A stretch of DNA of 64,000 nt, from assembly GCF_000429265.1 (NCBI RefSeq), contig NZ_KE386871.1, positions 425,977-489,976 of the forward strand. The letters run 5' to 3'. The stretch comes from Actinomyces gerencseriae DSM 6844 (GTDB lineage: Bacteria; Actinomycetota; Actinomycetes; Actinomycetales; Actinomycetaceae). Shown one piece after another: positions 16,285 to 25,605 of this stretch. A program made the translations under genes and the position numbers. Below the pieces are notes generated by a model. That model was not told the DNA's origin. It saw only the letters and a program-made list of their open reading frames with translations, and did no database searches. Position 1 is the stretch's first letter; each line of letters opens with the position of its first letter.

Positions 16285-17766
16285 TCAGGGCTCCCGTCGG
16301 GTCATGGCCGCGACGGCATCGGCCGCCCTCTCATAGGCGGCCCGTACCGCGGGTCGGGGCTCGGCCGTGAGGTGCTCGACGGGGCCGATCTCCCAGGCGG
16401 GGGGCTCCTCTCCCCCGGCCAGGACCCAGGCGGCCTGCTTGGCGGCGCCGTTGGCCACGTACTCACCAGCCGAGGGCACGTCCACGGGCACGCCGAGAAC
16501 CGCCGGGGACAGCTCCCTGGCGCTGGCCCACTTCACGCCGCCGCCCACGATGGCGACCGCGGAGACATCGACGCCCTGCGCGCGCACGGCGTCGATGCAG
16601 GCGCCCATGAGGCACAGCAGCCCCTCGACGCACGCACGCGCGTAATTGGCCGGGGTGAGCGAGGCCAGGGTCATACCGGTGAGCGCACCGGTGGCCTCGG
16701 GCAGGTTCGGGGTGCGCTCGCCCTCGAGGTAGGGCACGTGGACCAGTCCTCCGGCCCCGGGCTCGGCGGACAGGGCGAGGGCGTCGAACTCGTCGTAAGT
16801 GACGCCGAGGACTCCCCTGGCGGCGTCGAGCACGCGAGCGCCGTTGAGGGTGCAGGCCAGCGGCAGGAAGGCGCCGGTGGCGTCGGCGAAGCCGGTCACC
16901 AGTCCGGAGGGATCGTGGGTCGGCGTGGCCGACACGGAGGCGACCACGCCGGAGGTGCCCAGGGACACGCTCGTCCGGCCGGGGCGCAGGCCGAGCCCGA
17001 GGGCGGCGCCGGCGTTGTCGCCGCAACCGGGACCGAGAGCCAGGTGGGTCAGGTCGACGGCGGCGCCCGAGGCGAGGGCGCAGACGCCGCCGCGGGCGGC
17101 GACCTCGTGCGGGCCCGCGACACGCGGAAGGACGATCCGCTCCGCCTCCTCCTCGGTGATGCGCAGGGCGAGGGCGAGCAGATCACGACGGTAGGTGTTC
17201 GTGACGGCGTCGAAGTAGCCGGTGCCCGACGCGTCGGAGCGGTCGGTGACGAGGTCCTCCAGGGAGCCCGCCCCCGACAGCCTCCAGGTGAGCCAGTCAT
17301 GCGGGAGGCAGATGGCGGCGACGCGACGCGCGCGCTCAGGCTCGTGGTCCGCCAGCCAGCGCAGCTTGGTGACGGTCAGCGAGGCGACCGGGACGCTGCC
17401 GACGGCGTCGGCCCAGGTCCTGCGGCCGACCGCCTCGTCGCCGTCGCCGAGCTCGCGGATGAGGTCGCGGGCCGCGTCGGCCGAACGGGTGTCGTTCCAC
17501 AGCAGGGCGGGGCGGATGACCTCGCCGTCGGCGTCGAGGACGACCATGCCGTGCTGCTGCCCGCCGACGCTCAGAGCGGCGACGTCGTCGAGGCCGCCGA
17601 CGGCGCCGACCGCCTCCCCCAGCGCTCGCCACCAGTGGTCGGGGTGCACCTCGGTGCCGTCGGGGTGGGGGGCCCTGGCCTCGCGGACGAGGGCGCCGGT
17701 GGCGGCATCTCGGATGACGATCTTGCACGACTGCGTCGAGGAGTCGACGCCTGCGACGAGGGTCAT
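16285..17766 (-). CDS. xylB: Xylulokinase
   Basis: 493 residues, an FGGY kinase that phosphorylates D-xylulose to xylulose 5-phosphate. The start [13 protein letters not shown] (6-18) and the [11 protein letters not shown] motif (about 69-79) are the xylulokinase versions of the phosphate- and sugar-binding segments; later [14 protein letters not shown] and [10 protein letters not shown] fit the family. ATG at 17766 follows GGAAGGAAA. It lies 148 bp downstream of xylA on the same strand, so xylA-xylB is probably one transcript controlled by the divergent ROK regulator. Confidence 0.95.
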   Translation of the reverse strand: MTLVAGVDSSTQSCKIVIRDAATGALVREARAPHPDGTEVHPDHWWRALGEAVGAVGGLDDVAALSVGGQQHGMVVLDADGEVIRPALLWNDTRSADAARDLIRELGDGDEAVGRRTWADAVGSVPVASLTVTKLRWLADHEPERARRVAAICLPHDWLTWRLSGAGSLEDLVTDRSDASGTGYFDAVTNTYRRDLLALALRITEEEAERIVLPRVAGPHEVAARGGVCALASGAAVDLTHLALGPGCGDNAGAALGLGLRPGRTSVSLGTSGVVASVSATPTHDPSGLVTGFADATGAFLPLACTLNGARVLDAARGVLGVTYDEFDALALSAEPGAGGLVHVPYLEGERTPNLPEATGALTGMTLASLTPANYARACVEGLLCLMGACIDAVRAQGVDVSAVAIVGGGVKWASARELSPAVLGVPVDVPSAGEYVANGAAKQAAWVLAGGEEPPAWEIGPVEHLTAEPRPAVRAAYERAADAVAAMTRREP

Positions 17767-17914
17767 GAGTTTCCTTCCGCATCGAAGGGGGTTGAGAGGA
17801 GCGATCGGGCAGGAGGGCGCGCGGCGGGGATGCGCGGAAGAACCGCTCCTGTCCGGGGCGGCACCGATGGACGCCGATGAGCGCCGACGGGCGCGGCCCC
17901 GGACGGCGAGCGTA

Positions 17915-19096
17915 TCAGCCGATGAGATGCTGGACGGCCTTCTCGTAGAGGTCCACGTAGTGGTAGTCGCGGGCGGCCGCCGCCTCGGCGTCGAAGTCCT
18001 CGAACGCGGAGCGGTCGGCCAGGAAGTCGTCCAGGGACTCCCCCTCGGCCAGGGTCGGCTCGGCGAGCTCGTAGATGCCGGAGCGATCGAGGGCCGCCCG
18101 GATCTCCGGATCCGCGCGGAACGCCCTGGCCTTCTCCGCCAGCTGGAGGTACATCTCCATGTTCGCGGCCGCCGACTCCCACACGCCGTCGATGCCGTCG
18201 GTGCGCGAGGGCTTGTAGTCGAAGTGGATCGGCCCCTCGTAGCGCGGGCCGCCGCCCGGGAAGCCGTTGACGAGCAGATCCACGGTGAAGAAGGCGGAGA
18301 GCAGGTCTCCGTGGCCGAAGACGAGGTCCTGATCGTACTTCAGGCCCTTCTGACCGTTGAGGTCGATGTGGAAGAGCTTGCCGGCGTTCAGCGCCTGGGC
18401 CAGGGCGTGGGTGTAGTTGAGGTTGGCCATCTGCTCGTGGCCGACCTCGGGGTTGAGCCCCACGACGTCGCCGTTGTCGAGCTCGGCGATGAGGGCCAGC
18501 GCGTGGCCGACGGTGGGCAGGAAGATGTCGCCGCGGGGCTCGTTGGGCTTGGGCTCCAACCCGATCCGCAAGGAGTAGCCCTTGTCCTTGATGTATCCGG
18601 CGACGGTGTCCAGGCCCTCCTTGTAGCGGTCGAAGGCGGCGTTCAGGTCCTTGGAGGAGTCGTACTCGGCGCCCTCGCGCCCGCCCCACATGACGAAGGT
18701 CGTGGCGCCGAGCTCGGCCGCCAGGTCCACGTTGCGCAGGATCTTGCGCAGACCGAAGCGCCGGATGGAGCGGTCGTTGTTGGTCAGGCCCCCGTCCTTG
18801 AAGATCGGGTGGGTGAACGTGTTGGTGGTGACCATCTCGATGGTCAGGCCCGCGGCATCGGCGGCGTCCCTGAGCCCGGCGACGATCTCGGCGCGCTCGG
18901 CGTCGGTGGCGTCGAAGGGGAAGACGTCGTTGTCGTGGAAGGTGATGCCCCAGGCGCCGAGCTCGGCGAGCTTCTCCGCGTACTCCCACGGGCGCAGAGC
19001 GGCGCGGGTCGGCTCGCCGAAGGGATCGGCTGCGAGCCAACCGACCGTCCACAGGCCGAATGAGAACTTGTCTTCCTTGGTGGGCTTGCGAACCAT
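17915..19096 (-). CDS. xylA: Xylose isomerase, actinobacterial short form
   Basis: 393 residues, matching the short (class I) enzymes of Streptomyces and relatives. It opens with [12 protein letters not shown], holds the catalytic histidine in [10 protein letters not shown], the lysine and metal ligands in [10 protein letters not shown], and ends in EKAVQHLIG. It converts D-xylose to D-xylulose in the cytoplasm. ATG at 19096 is preceded by GAGGAGGAGCGC. The frame stays open far upstream but shows no family similarity there. A XylR-like box lies immediately upstream at 19118-19138. Confidence 0.96.
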   Translation of the reverse strand: MVRKPTKEDKFSFGLWTVGWLAADPFGEPTRAALRPWEYAEKLAELGAWGITFHDNDVFPFDATDAERAEIVAGLRDAADAAGLTIEMVTTNTFTHPIFKDGGLTNNDRSIRRFGLRKILRNVDLAAELGATTFVMWGGREGAEYDSSKDLNAAFDRYKEGLDTVAGYIKDKGYSLRIGLEPKPNEPRGDIFLPTVGHALALIAELDNGDVVGLNPEVGHEQMANLNYTHALAQALNAGKLFHIDLNGQKGLKYDQDLVFGHGDLLSAFFTVDLLVNGFPGGGPRYEGPIHFDYKPSRTDGIDGVWESAAANMEMYLQLAEKARAFRADPEIRAALDRSGIYELAEPTLAEGESLDDFLADRSAFEDFDAEAAAARDYHYVDLYEKAVQHLIG

Positions 19097-19117
19097 GCGC
19101 TCCTCCTCGAGCCAGGA

Positions 19118-19138
19118 TTTGTTTATTGGTGCAACTAT
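19118..19138. promoter_or_regulatory. xylO: XylR-like operator at xylA
   Basis: TTGTTTATTGGTGCAACTA lies 22 bases upstream of xylA. It resembles a box upstream of the divergent ROK gene (TTGTTCATAAAGACAACTA at 20204-20222) and the TTTGTTT...CAA operators of xylose repressors. On the minus strand the same stretch contains CAATAAA, a possible -10 box, so binding would block xylA transcription. Confidence 0.55.
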
Positions 19139-19192
19139 GACATGAGGGTGCGTCCGGGTCAAGAGGCGGACGATCCGGCCGCCGAGGCCCGC

Positions 19193-19246
19193 CGAGATCG
19201 GTCCGATTCCGCGCCGAGATCGGTTCAGTTCCGCATCGAGATCGGT
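19193..19246. repeat. 22-bp iterons, three copies
   Basis: CGAGATCGGT occurs at 19193, 19215 and 19237, exactly 22 bp apart, with TTCCGC in the spacers. The same unit, in either orientation, forms tandem clusters at 36,847, 37,509 and 48,437. Confidence 0.75.
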
Positions 19247-19788
19247 CGGAACCGGCGCTCGACCGGCGAGCGCCGAACGAGGTTCCGGCATCGGCCGCGA
19301 GCGCCGCCGACAGCGGTCGCGACCGGAGCGCCGCGAGCGGCGCCGTCCTCGCAGTGGTCCGCGATGCCCCTCCTCATCGATCCGTAGCGCCCCATGACGG
19401 TCCGAGAGGAGCCGTCGCCCCTGACGGGCGGCCCGCGACGACGGCCGGGACGCCGCCATCGACCCCGACGATCGGACCCGAGACGAGCGAGTCGCGCATG
19501 GAGACGAGCCCCGGCGCAGAAGCAGCGCCCCCATCGACGGACGACGTCGGGGCGGGGCGGACAAGGGCCCGATCGCCCGGGAGCAGTTCGGCGGAGGCCA
19601 TCGGCGGCGCCCGAGGATCGTCGAGACGCCATCACGGGACGGAGGCACCCGAGAACGGTGCCGCCGCGATCGGATCCGGCGGGCGGGGAGGGGGGACGCC
19701 CGGCGCCCCGGTCGGGCGGAGGCCGCGAGCGCAGTCGGTTCGCCCCGCTGGCGCGCGGGAGGAGCTGGCAGGTCTTGGTGATCGGCTT

Positions 19789-19998
19789 GCGGGCCGCCGG
19801 CGCGCGGGCAGGGCCGGCTCGAGGTCGCCGGCGCGCTCCCGGCCGACGGCGGTCTCGCGAGCGCGCGGGCGGGGCTCCTGGCGTCGCCCGACCGGCATGA
19901 TGCCCGCCAGCGGCCTCGCGAGCGCGCGGGCGGGGCTTCGAGCTCGGGTTGACGTTGCGCTTCCACGCGGGCGGTCTCACGAGCGTGAGGGCGGGGCC
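19789..19998. repeat. Four degenerate repeats with exact 61-bp period
   Basis: A unit readable as CGGTCTCGCGAGCGCGCGGG plus CGGGGC starts at 19850 and recurs at 19911 and 19972. A weaker copy sits at 19789. Every step is 61 bp, and the roughly 33-bp stretches between copies are unrelated. The period equals that of the repeats at 14,381-14,530, whose complement shares the GCG-TC-CGC pattern. Confidence 0.55.
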
Positions 19999-20104
19999 GA
20001 CAGCGCGCGAGGAGCGACGCTTCCACGCCCGGAACGCGCAACGGAGCACCGCGAGGCGGCCTTCGACGACCCGCGCCTCCCCGCCCCGTCCCGCGATCCG
20101 TGCA

Positions 20105-20136
20105 CCGCGGGACGACGTCTTCACGTCATCCCGCGG
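20105..20136. other. 14-bp hairpin upstream of the ROK regulator
   Basis: Arms 20105-20118 and 20123-20136 pair with one mismatch around a CTTC loop. It lies 145 bp before the regulator start and could insulate the gene from transcription entering from the left, or be a protein-binding palindrome. Confidence 0.45.
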
Positions 20137-20202
20137 AGGGCACAGGCCCCACCGGGCGCCCGGGATCTGCACGGGAACCGCCCGGCCGCGCCGATCATCT
20201 TT

Positions 20203-20243
20203 TTTGTTCATAAAGACAACTAACCCGGGGTGTCAGGTATGGT
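20203..20243 (+). promoter_or_regulatory. Promoter and XylR-like box of the ROK regulator gene
   Basis: The box TTGTTCATAAAGACAACTA (20204-20222) is followed by TATGGT (20238-20243), a -10 hexamer exactly six bases before the GTG start at 20250. This suggests a leaderless, self-regulated transcript. The box matches the one at xylA. Confidence 0.5.
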
Positions 20244-20249
20244 CAGAAC

Positions 20250-21518
20250 GTGGCACGAAGCACAAGCACGCCAGCACCGCCTTCCTCCCCCAGGTCCCGT
20301 CGCGCTCCCGCCGAGAACGGAGCGCCCGGCACCGCCCCTTCGGCCCGCCAGTCCAGTCTGCGCACATCGAATCTGGCACTGCTCGCCGGCCGGGTCTTCG
20401 CCTCCTCCGAGCCCGTCTCGCGCGCCAGCGTCGCCGCCGCGACCGGGATGACCCGATCGACGGCCTCACGACTCGCCGATGAGCTCGTCGCCACGGGCAT
20501 CCTGACCGAGCTCGCGCCCACGCCCTCGGCGGGGCCGGGCCGTCCCGCAGTACCGCTGGCCCCGGCGTCGGGGACGTTCATCGCCATCGGCCTGGAGGTC
20601 AACGTCTCGCGCATGGCCGCGCGCGCCGTCGATCTGGCCGGCCAGGTCCTGGCCGAGCGCGTCGTCGTCGATGACCTGGAGGCCTCCGACCCGGCCGAGG
20701 TCCTTCCCCACCTGGCGCGGCTCACCCTCGAGATCCTGGACCTCCACGCCGTCCGCAGCGCCCGCAAGGTCGGGGCCGCTCTGGCCCTGCCCGGTCTCGT
20801 GTCCCGCAACAGACTCCTGCGCGCCCCCAACCTCGCCTGGCAGGACCTGGATCCGGCACCGCTGCTCGCCCCGGCCCTCGCCCCCGAGGAGCTCGTGCTG
20901 CGCCTGGGCAATGAGGCCACGTTCGGGGCGCTCACCGCCGGGCGCAGTCGCCCCGGCGCCCCCCAGTCGGAATCGTCCTACATCTACCTGTCCGGGGAGA
21001 TCGGCATCGGCGCCGCCCTGGTGCGCGAGGGCCGGGTGGTCGAGGGAAGCCACGGATTCGCCGGCGAGATCGGCCATATCCAGGTCGCCCCGGACGGCCC
21101 GGAGTGCACCTGCGGCAACCGGGGCTGCCTCGAGCGCTATGCGGGCCGCCGGGCCCTTCTCGCCGCAGCCGGCCTGCCGCCGACGGCGCAGCCCGAGGCG
21201 CTGGTCGCCGCCTGGGAGGCGGGCGAGCCCTCCGCGCGGGAGGCGGTCTCCCACGCCGCTCACGCCCTGGGCGCGGGACTCGGGGCCGCCATCAACCTCC
21301 TCGACATCCCCACGATCGTGCTGGGCGGGCACCTCGCCCCGCTGACCGAGGCGCTGCGCCCCGAGCTCGAGGCGGAACTCACGCACCGAGTCCTGGCCTC
21401 GTCGTGGATCGACCTGAAGGTCGTCACCGCGCCCGACGACCAGATGCCGGGCGCGACCGGTGCCGCCTGGTCCCTTCTCGAGCAGGTCATCACCGACCCG
21501 GCCGCCTTCATCGCCTGA
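20250..21518 (+). CDS. xylR: ROK-family xylose repressor
   Basis: 422 residues. A disordered Ser/Pro-rich start (1-34) is followed by a winged helix-turn-helix (about 38-80, VSRASVAAATGMTRSTASRL) and the ROK sugar-binding domain with GEIGHIQV and the zinc-binding motif CTCGNRGCLE (CxCGxxGCxE). Its position, divergent from xylA-xylB, and matching boxes at both genes support the role of xylose-responsive repressor. The GTG start at 20250 has no ribosome site but sits six bases after TATGGT, so translation is probably leaderless. Confidence 0.85.
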   Translation: MARSTSTPAPPSSPRSRRAPAENGAPGTAPSARQSSLRTSNLALLAGRVFASSEPVSRASVAAATGMTRSTASRLADELVATGILTELAPTPSAGPGRPAVPLAPASGTFIAIGLEVNVSRMAARAVDLAGQVLAERVVVDDLEASDPAEVLPHLARLTLEILDLHAVRSARKVGAALALPGLVSRNRLLRAPNLAWQDLDPAPLLAPALAPEELVLRLGNEATFGALTAGRSRPGAPQSESSYIYLSGEIGIGAALVREGRVVEGSHGFAGEIGHIQVAPDGPECTCGNRGCLERYAGRRALLAAAGLPPTAQPEALVAAWEAGEPSAREAVSHAAHALGAGLGAAINLLDIPTIVLGGHLAPLTEALRPELEAELTHRVLASSWIDLKVVTAPDDQMPGATGAAWSLLEQVITDPAAFIA

Positions 21519-21523
21519 CCGGG

Positions 21524-21611
21524 GCCGGCCCCGCGCGCAGCCGAGCCGGCGCGGCGGACTCACGACTCGCCCCACTCCTGCCGAGCCGGCCCCGCGCGCA
21601 GCCGGGCCGGC
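21524..21611. repeat. Two copies of a 27-bp repeat, 61 bp apart
   Basis: GCCGGCCCCGCGCGCAGCCG plus [A/G]GCCGGC starts at 21524 and 21585, in the 111-bp gap between the convergent ROK and GH31 genes. The copies differ at one base, and the 34 bases between them are unrelated. The unit is itself partly palindromic (GCCGGC ends), so it may serve as terminator, yet the 61-bp step again equals that of two other repeat sites in the window. Confidence 0.6.
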
Positions 21612-21629
21612 AGCGGCTCAGGAGGAGGA

Positions 21630-23645
21630 TCACCCGGGGATGAGGCGCGCGCCCTCACGCCGGAACACGGGGATGTACTCGTACGGCGCCGGGGCCTCGA
21701 CCCATCGGCCGCCGTCGACGTCCCGCCCCGAGTGGATCTCCGTCCAGCGGGCGCCCGCCGGCAGGTACACCTCGCGGCTGGTCGCGCCCGGCTCCGTCAC
21801 CGGCGCGATGAGGAGGTCGGGCCCCAGCAGGAACTCGTCGTCGATCTCCCACGCGACGGCGTCATCGGGGAACTCGAGGAACAGCGTCCGCATGGCCGGC
21901 AGGCCCGACTCCGAGGCCTGCCTCATGACCTCGCCGATGTAGGGGCGCAGCCTCTCGCGCAGCTCCATGTGGGCCCGGGAGACCTCCAGGCAGCGCTCGC
22001 CGTAGCTCCACACCTCGTTGGGCCCGCCGCTGACCGGCGAGCCGAGCTCGCCCCGCGGCTCCCTATGGCCGTGGAGCCTGAAGAGGGGGCAGAACGCACC
22101 GAAGGCGAACCAGCGCGCGTACAGCTCGCGGTAGGCCTCGTTCGAGGGGTCGCCCCCGTGAAAGCCGCCGATATCGGTGGTCCACCAGGGGATGCCAGAC
22201 ATCCCGATGCTCAGACCCGCGCGAATCTGCCGGGCCAACGAGTCCCAGGTCGGCGGGATGTCCCCGGACCACACGGCGGCCCCGTACTTGGCCTGCCCCG
22301 CCCATGCCGAGCGGCACAGGAGGACGGTCGGCGCCCCGCCCGCATCCCGGTTGCCCTCGAAGAAGCCCCGGGCGTTGTCGCGGGGGTAGGCATTGGCCAC
22401 CGCGGCGCCCGGCCCGGCGTAGAACGACAGGTTCTTCGGGTGACCGGGGTTGAGCTCGGGCTCGCAGGCGTCCAGCCACCAGACCCGGATCCCCAGGTCG
22501 AAGTAGTTCCTCTTGACGGTCTCCCACAGGAAGGCGCGCGCCCGGGGGTTCGTCGAGTCGTAGAAGGCGACCGGGAGGGAGCGCGGCATCTTCTTGTCGT
22601 GGATGTCCTGGTGGAACTCCACGCCCTGGTCGCTCCCCACGAGCAGGCCCCGTCGCACCATCTCGTCGTAGTTCTCCGACAGGGGCGAGATCGTGGGCCA
22701 CACCGAGACCATGAGCTTGACGCCGAGCTCGTCGAGCTCGCGCATCATCGCGGCGGGATCCGGGTACTCCTCGGGGTCGAACCGGTAGTCGCCCATGGCG
22801 GTCCAGTGGAAGAAGTCCGTCACGATCACCGACAGCGGCAGCTCCCGGCGTCGGTACTCCCGCGCGACTCCGAGCAGCTCCTCCTGGTCGAGGTAGCGCA
22901 GCTTGCACTGCCAGAAGCCGGAGGCCCACTCGGGAAGCTCGGGGGCGTGGCCCACCGCGTCGGCGTAGCGCGACATGATGTCCGCCGGGCGGTCGCCCGC
23001 GGTCACCCAGTAGTCGAGCGCCGGGGCCTCATCCGCGACCCACCGTGTGGCGTTGTCGGCGAACTCGACCCTGCCGATGGCGGGGCTGTTCCACAGGAAT
23101 CCGTATCCGCGGCTGGAGAGGCAGAACGGGATGCTCACCTCCGTGTTCCGCTGCACGAGGTCGACGACGAGCCCCTTGTGGTCCAGGCGACCGTGCTGGT
23201 GCTGGCCGAGCCCGTAGATGCGCTCGTCGTCGTACGCCTTGAACTGCTGGTGGATCTCGTACAGCCCCGATCGCCGGCCGTAGAGCACGTGGGCACCGGG
23301 CCACCAGAAGTGCTCCCGCTCCTCGGCCAGGAGCTCCGCCCCGTCCCGGGTCCTCAGGAAGGAGAGCATGACGGCGGGCTTCCCGTCGCCCGAGTCGAGC
23401 CGCGCCTCGACGGTGAGGCCGCCCGCCACCAGACGGACCGTCCCGTCGTCCGCCCGGCCGGCCGGCGCGATCCGCGCCCCCGCGGGCCTCTCCCCCAGCG
23501 CCCCGACGTCCGAGTCGGGAATCCGATGCTGGGCGGCGCGAACGCGCACGGAGTCCCGCCCCCACTGCTCGACTCGAAGGACCTCGTGCGCGTAGCGCAC
23601 CTCGAAGCCCTCCTCGATGGGCGTGAATTCAAGCATGTCATACAT
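21630..23645 (-). CDS. GH31 glycoside hydrolase, probable alpha-xylosidase
   Basis: 671 residues. The catalytic domain of glycoside hydrolase family 31 is complete: nucleophile Asp392 in WWLDACEPEL, acid/base Asp462 in WSGDIPPTW, and the SGFWQCKLRY and TDFFHWT segments typical of alpha-xylosidases. It lacks a signal peptide, so it acts on imported oligosaccharides. It lies 164 bp after an ABC importer on the same strand and next to the xylose genes, consistent with release of xylose from alpha-xylosides such as isoprimeverose. Alpha-glucosidase activity is the main alternative. Start at 23645; ATG at 23636 is also possible. Confidence 0.85.
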   Translation of the reverse strand: MYDMLEFTPIEEGFEVRYAHEVLRVEQWGRDSVRVRAAQHRIPDSDVGALGERPAGARIAPAGRADDGTVRLVAGGLTVEARLDSGDGKPAVMLSFLRTRDGAELLAEEREHFWWPGAHVLYGRRSGLYEIHQQFKAYDDERIYGLGQHQHGRLDHKGLVVDLVQRNTEVSIPFCLSSRGYGFLWNSPAIGRVEFADNATRWVADEAPALDYWVTAGDRPADIMSRYADAVGHAPELPEWASGFWQCKLRYLDQEELLGVAREYRRRELPLSVIVTDFFHWTAMGDYRFDPEEYPDPAAMMRELDELGVKLMVSVWPTISPLSENYDEMVRRGLLVGSDQGVEFHQDIHDKKMPRSLPVAFYDSTNPRARAFLWETVKRNYFDLGIRVWWLDACEPELNPGHPKNLSFYAGPGAAVANAYPRDNARGFFEGNRDAGGAPTVLLCRSAWAGQAKYGAAVWSGDIPPTWDSLARQIRAGLSIGMSGIPWWTTDIGGFHGGDPSNEAYRELYARWFAFGAFCPLFRLHGHREPRGELGSPVSGGPNEVWSYGERCLEVSRAHMELRERLRPYIGEVMRQASESGLPAMRTLFLEFPDDAVAWEIDDEFLLGPDLLIAPVTEPGATSREVYLPAGARWTEIHSGRDVDGGRWVEAPAPYEYIPVFRREGARLIPG

Positions 23646-23809
23646 CTTCGTCTTCTCTTTCGCCTTCTATTTCTACGGATTCATGAACAGGATCGGGGGC
23701 GGCGCGAGGAATGACCGAGAGGAAGGACGCCGCGCGCACCGGAGGTGCCCGATGATCTGCGAGATCCTGCTCGTGATCGCCAACGACTCCGCGCGCACCG
23801 GCGGCGCGC

Positions 23810-24640
23810 TCAGGCCTTGACCGCGCCCCCCGTCGCACCGGCGGCAACATATTTCTGCGCCACGACGAGCAGGATCGCCGCGGGCAGGGAGGCCATGGTC
23901 GCGGTCGCCATGACGGAGCCCCAGTCGGCCACGAATCCTCCGATGTACTGGTAGATCCCCAGGGTCACCGGCCTCGCCGCCGAGTTCGAGTCCAGGGTGA
24001 GCGCGAACAGGAAGTCGCTCCAGGCGAACAGGAAGCTGAAGAGCGCTGCGGTGACGATCGCATTGCGGCTCAACGGCAGGACGATGGAGAAGAAGGTGCG
24101 CAGGCGACCGGCCCCGTCAACCCTGGCCGCCTCCAGGATGGAGACCGGTATGGCCGACATGAAGGCGCGGATGATGAGGATCGAGAAGGGGATCCCCAGA
24201 GCGGAGTCCGCCAGGATCAGGCCCGGGACGGTGTTGAGGATGCCGAGGGTGTTGTAGGCGCTGTACAGGGCGTTGGCGATGATGATCCCGGGGATCATCT
24301 GGCTCAGGAGAAGGATGAACAGGACGATCCCCGAGCGCCGCACCCGGTGGAGGGACAGGGCGTAGGCCGCCGGGGTGGCCACGAGCAGGCAGACCGCCAC
24401 GGCCCCGAGGGAGACGACGAGGCTGGTGACGAGATTGCCCCCCTGACCGGCGAAGGCCTCCCGGTACCCGTCCAGGCCGGGGTGCAGCGGGAGGACCCGC
24501 AGGTCGGCGGTGGACACGCCCGGCTGAAGGGAGGCGTTGACCATCCAGTACACGGGGAACAGCATGATCGACAGGAAGAGCAGCCCGAGGGCCGTGCTCA
24601 GGGCGGCGCGGCGGGAGCGGCGGGAGCGTGAGGACGTCAT
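23810..24640 (-). CDS. Carbohydrate ABC transporter permease (MalG type)
   Basis: 276 residues with six membrane helices. It begins with a basic stretch and a first helix, followed by FPVYWMVNASLQPG, typical of MalG-type subunits, and has the EAA loop EAARVDGAGRLRTFFSIVLP that docks on the ATPase. The ATG at 24640 overlaps the stop of the MalF-type gene by 4 bp. No ATPase is encoded in the cluster, so a shared MsmK/UgpC-type ATPase encoded elsewhere is expected. It imports the oligosaccharide hydrolysed by the GH31 enzyme downstream (inference). Confidence 0.9.
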   Translation of the reverse strand: MTSSRSRRSRRAALSTALGLLFLSIMLFPVYWMVNASLQPGVSTADLRVLPLHPGLDGYREAFAGQGGNLVTSLVVSLGAVAVCLLVATPAAYALSLHRVRRSGIVLFILLLSQMIPGIIIANALYSAYNTLGILNTVPGLILADSALGIPFSILIIRAFMSAIPVSILEAARVDGAGRLRTFFSIVLPLSRNAIVTAALFSFLFAWSDFLFALTLDSNSAARPVTLGIYQYIGGFVADWGSVMATATMASLPAAILLVVAQKYVAAGATGGAVKA

Positions 24641-25605
24641 GATCCCTCCCCGGATCGGCTGAGCCTGAGGTAGACGACGGCGAACACGACGGACACGAGG
24701 ACCAGGATGTTGCCGAGAGCCGCCCCCTGACCGAACTCGAAGTTGGCGAAGGACAGCTTGTAGGACTGGGTGGCCAGGGTCTGAGTGGCGTTCGACGGAC
24801 CTCCCCCGGTGAGTCCCAGGATGATGTCGAGGACCTTGAGGGTGTAGACCACCCCGAGGACCAGGACGACCGAGACCACGGGCCGCAGCAGCGGCCACGT
24901 CACATGCCTGAAGGCCTTCCACCCCACGGCGCCGTCGAGGGAGGCCGCCTCGTAGAGCTCGTCGGGGATGTCCTGGAGCCCGCTGTACAGGATGGTCATG
25001 TTGAAGGGGATGCCGAGCCAGATGTTGACGATGATGACCGCGATCAGCGCGACGCTCGTACTGGTCAGCCACGGCACGGCCGGCAGGCTCACGGCCTGGA
25101 GGAGCTGATTGATCACCCCGCTGTCCTTGTCCAGCATCCACTTCCAGATCGCGCTGGAGACGATCATCGGCAGCAGCCAGGGCAGCAGGATGAGCGAGCG
25201 CATCACGCCGTTGAGGGGGAAGCGCCGCTTGAAGAAGATCGCGAGCGCCAGCCCGATGGTGAACTGCCCGGCGATCGATCCCACGGTGAACAGGACGGTG
25301 TTGACCATCGCCGTGGAGAACACCGAGGAGCTCAGAACCGAGGCGTAGTTGCCGAGGCCCACCCAGGGGGCCCGGCCGGTGTAGAAGGTGGAGGTGGTGT
25401 ACTCCTGGAAGCTCATCGTCACGTTCTTGACAATGGGGTACCCGAAGAACAGCGCCATGAAGATCAGGGCCGGGAGGAGGAAGGCCCATCTGCCGAGCTC
25501 CTCCCGACGTCGCATCGACCGGCGCTCCGCCCGCTCCGCGGCGGGCCTCGGCGCCCTCCCCGGACCGCGTCGAGCGGTCTCCCGGGGCTCTTCGACCGTC
25601 GTCAT
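24637..25605 (-). CDS. Carbohydrate ABC transporter permease (MalF type)
   Basis: 322 residues. A basic cytoplasmic N-terminus (1-40) precedes six helices. The EAA loop is EAASLDGAVGWKAFRHVTWP, and the TGGGPSNATQTLATQSYK segment is typical of MalF-type subunits of oligosaccharide importers. ATG at 25605 overlaps the end of the binding-protein gene by 4 bp. The reading frame remains open upstream across the binding-protein gene but without family similarity, so the internal start is right. Confidence 0.9.
   Translation of the reverse strand: MTTVEEPRETARRGPGRAPRPAAERAERRSMRRREELGRWAFLLPALIFMALFFGYPIVKNVTMSFQEYTTSTFYTGRAPWVGLGNYASVLSSSVFSTAMVNTVLFTVGSIAGQFTIGLALAIFFKRRFPLNGVMRSLILLPWLLPMIVSSAIWKWMLDKDSGVINQLLQAVSLPAVPWLTSTSVALIAVIIVNIWLGIPFNMTILYSGLQDIPDELYEAASLDGAVGWKAFRHVTWPLLRPVVSVVLVLGVVYTLKVLDIILGLTGGGPSNATQTLATQSYKLSFANFEFGQGAALGNILVLVSVVFAVVYLRLSRSGEGS

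Larger units (their letters stand above)
19097..20249. other. 1.15-kb spacer between xylA and the divergent ROK regulator
   Basis: No credible gene is seen. In order it holds the xylA promoter/operator (19118-19138), three 22-bp iterons (19193-19246), a GC-rich stretch, four degenerate repeats with a 61-bp period (19789-19998), a hairpin (20105-20136) and the ROK gene promoter with a second XylR-like box (20203-20243). For a spacer between two divergent genes it is unusually long. Confidence 0.65.

Noticed and set aside
17915-20041. A 708-residue extended xylose isomerase
   Set aside because: The first 315 residues are low-complexity intergenic DNA. The ribosome site GAGGAGGAG and the family N-terminus place the start at 19096.
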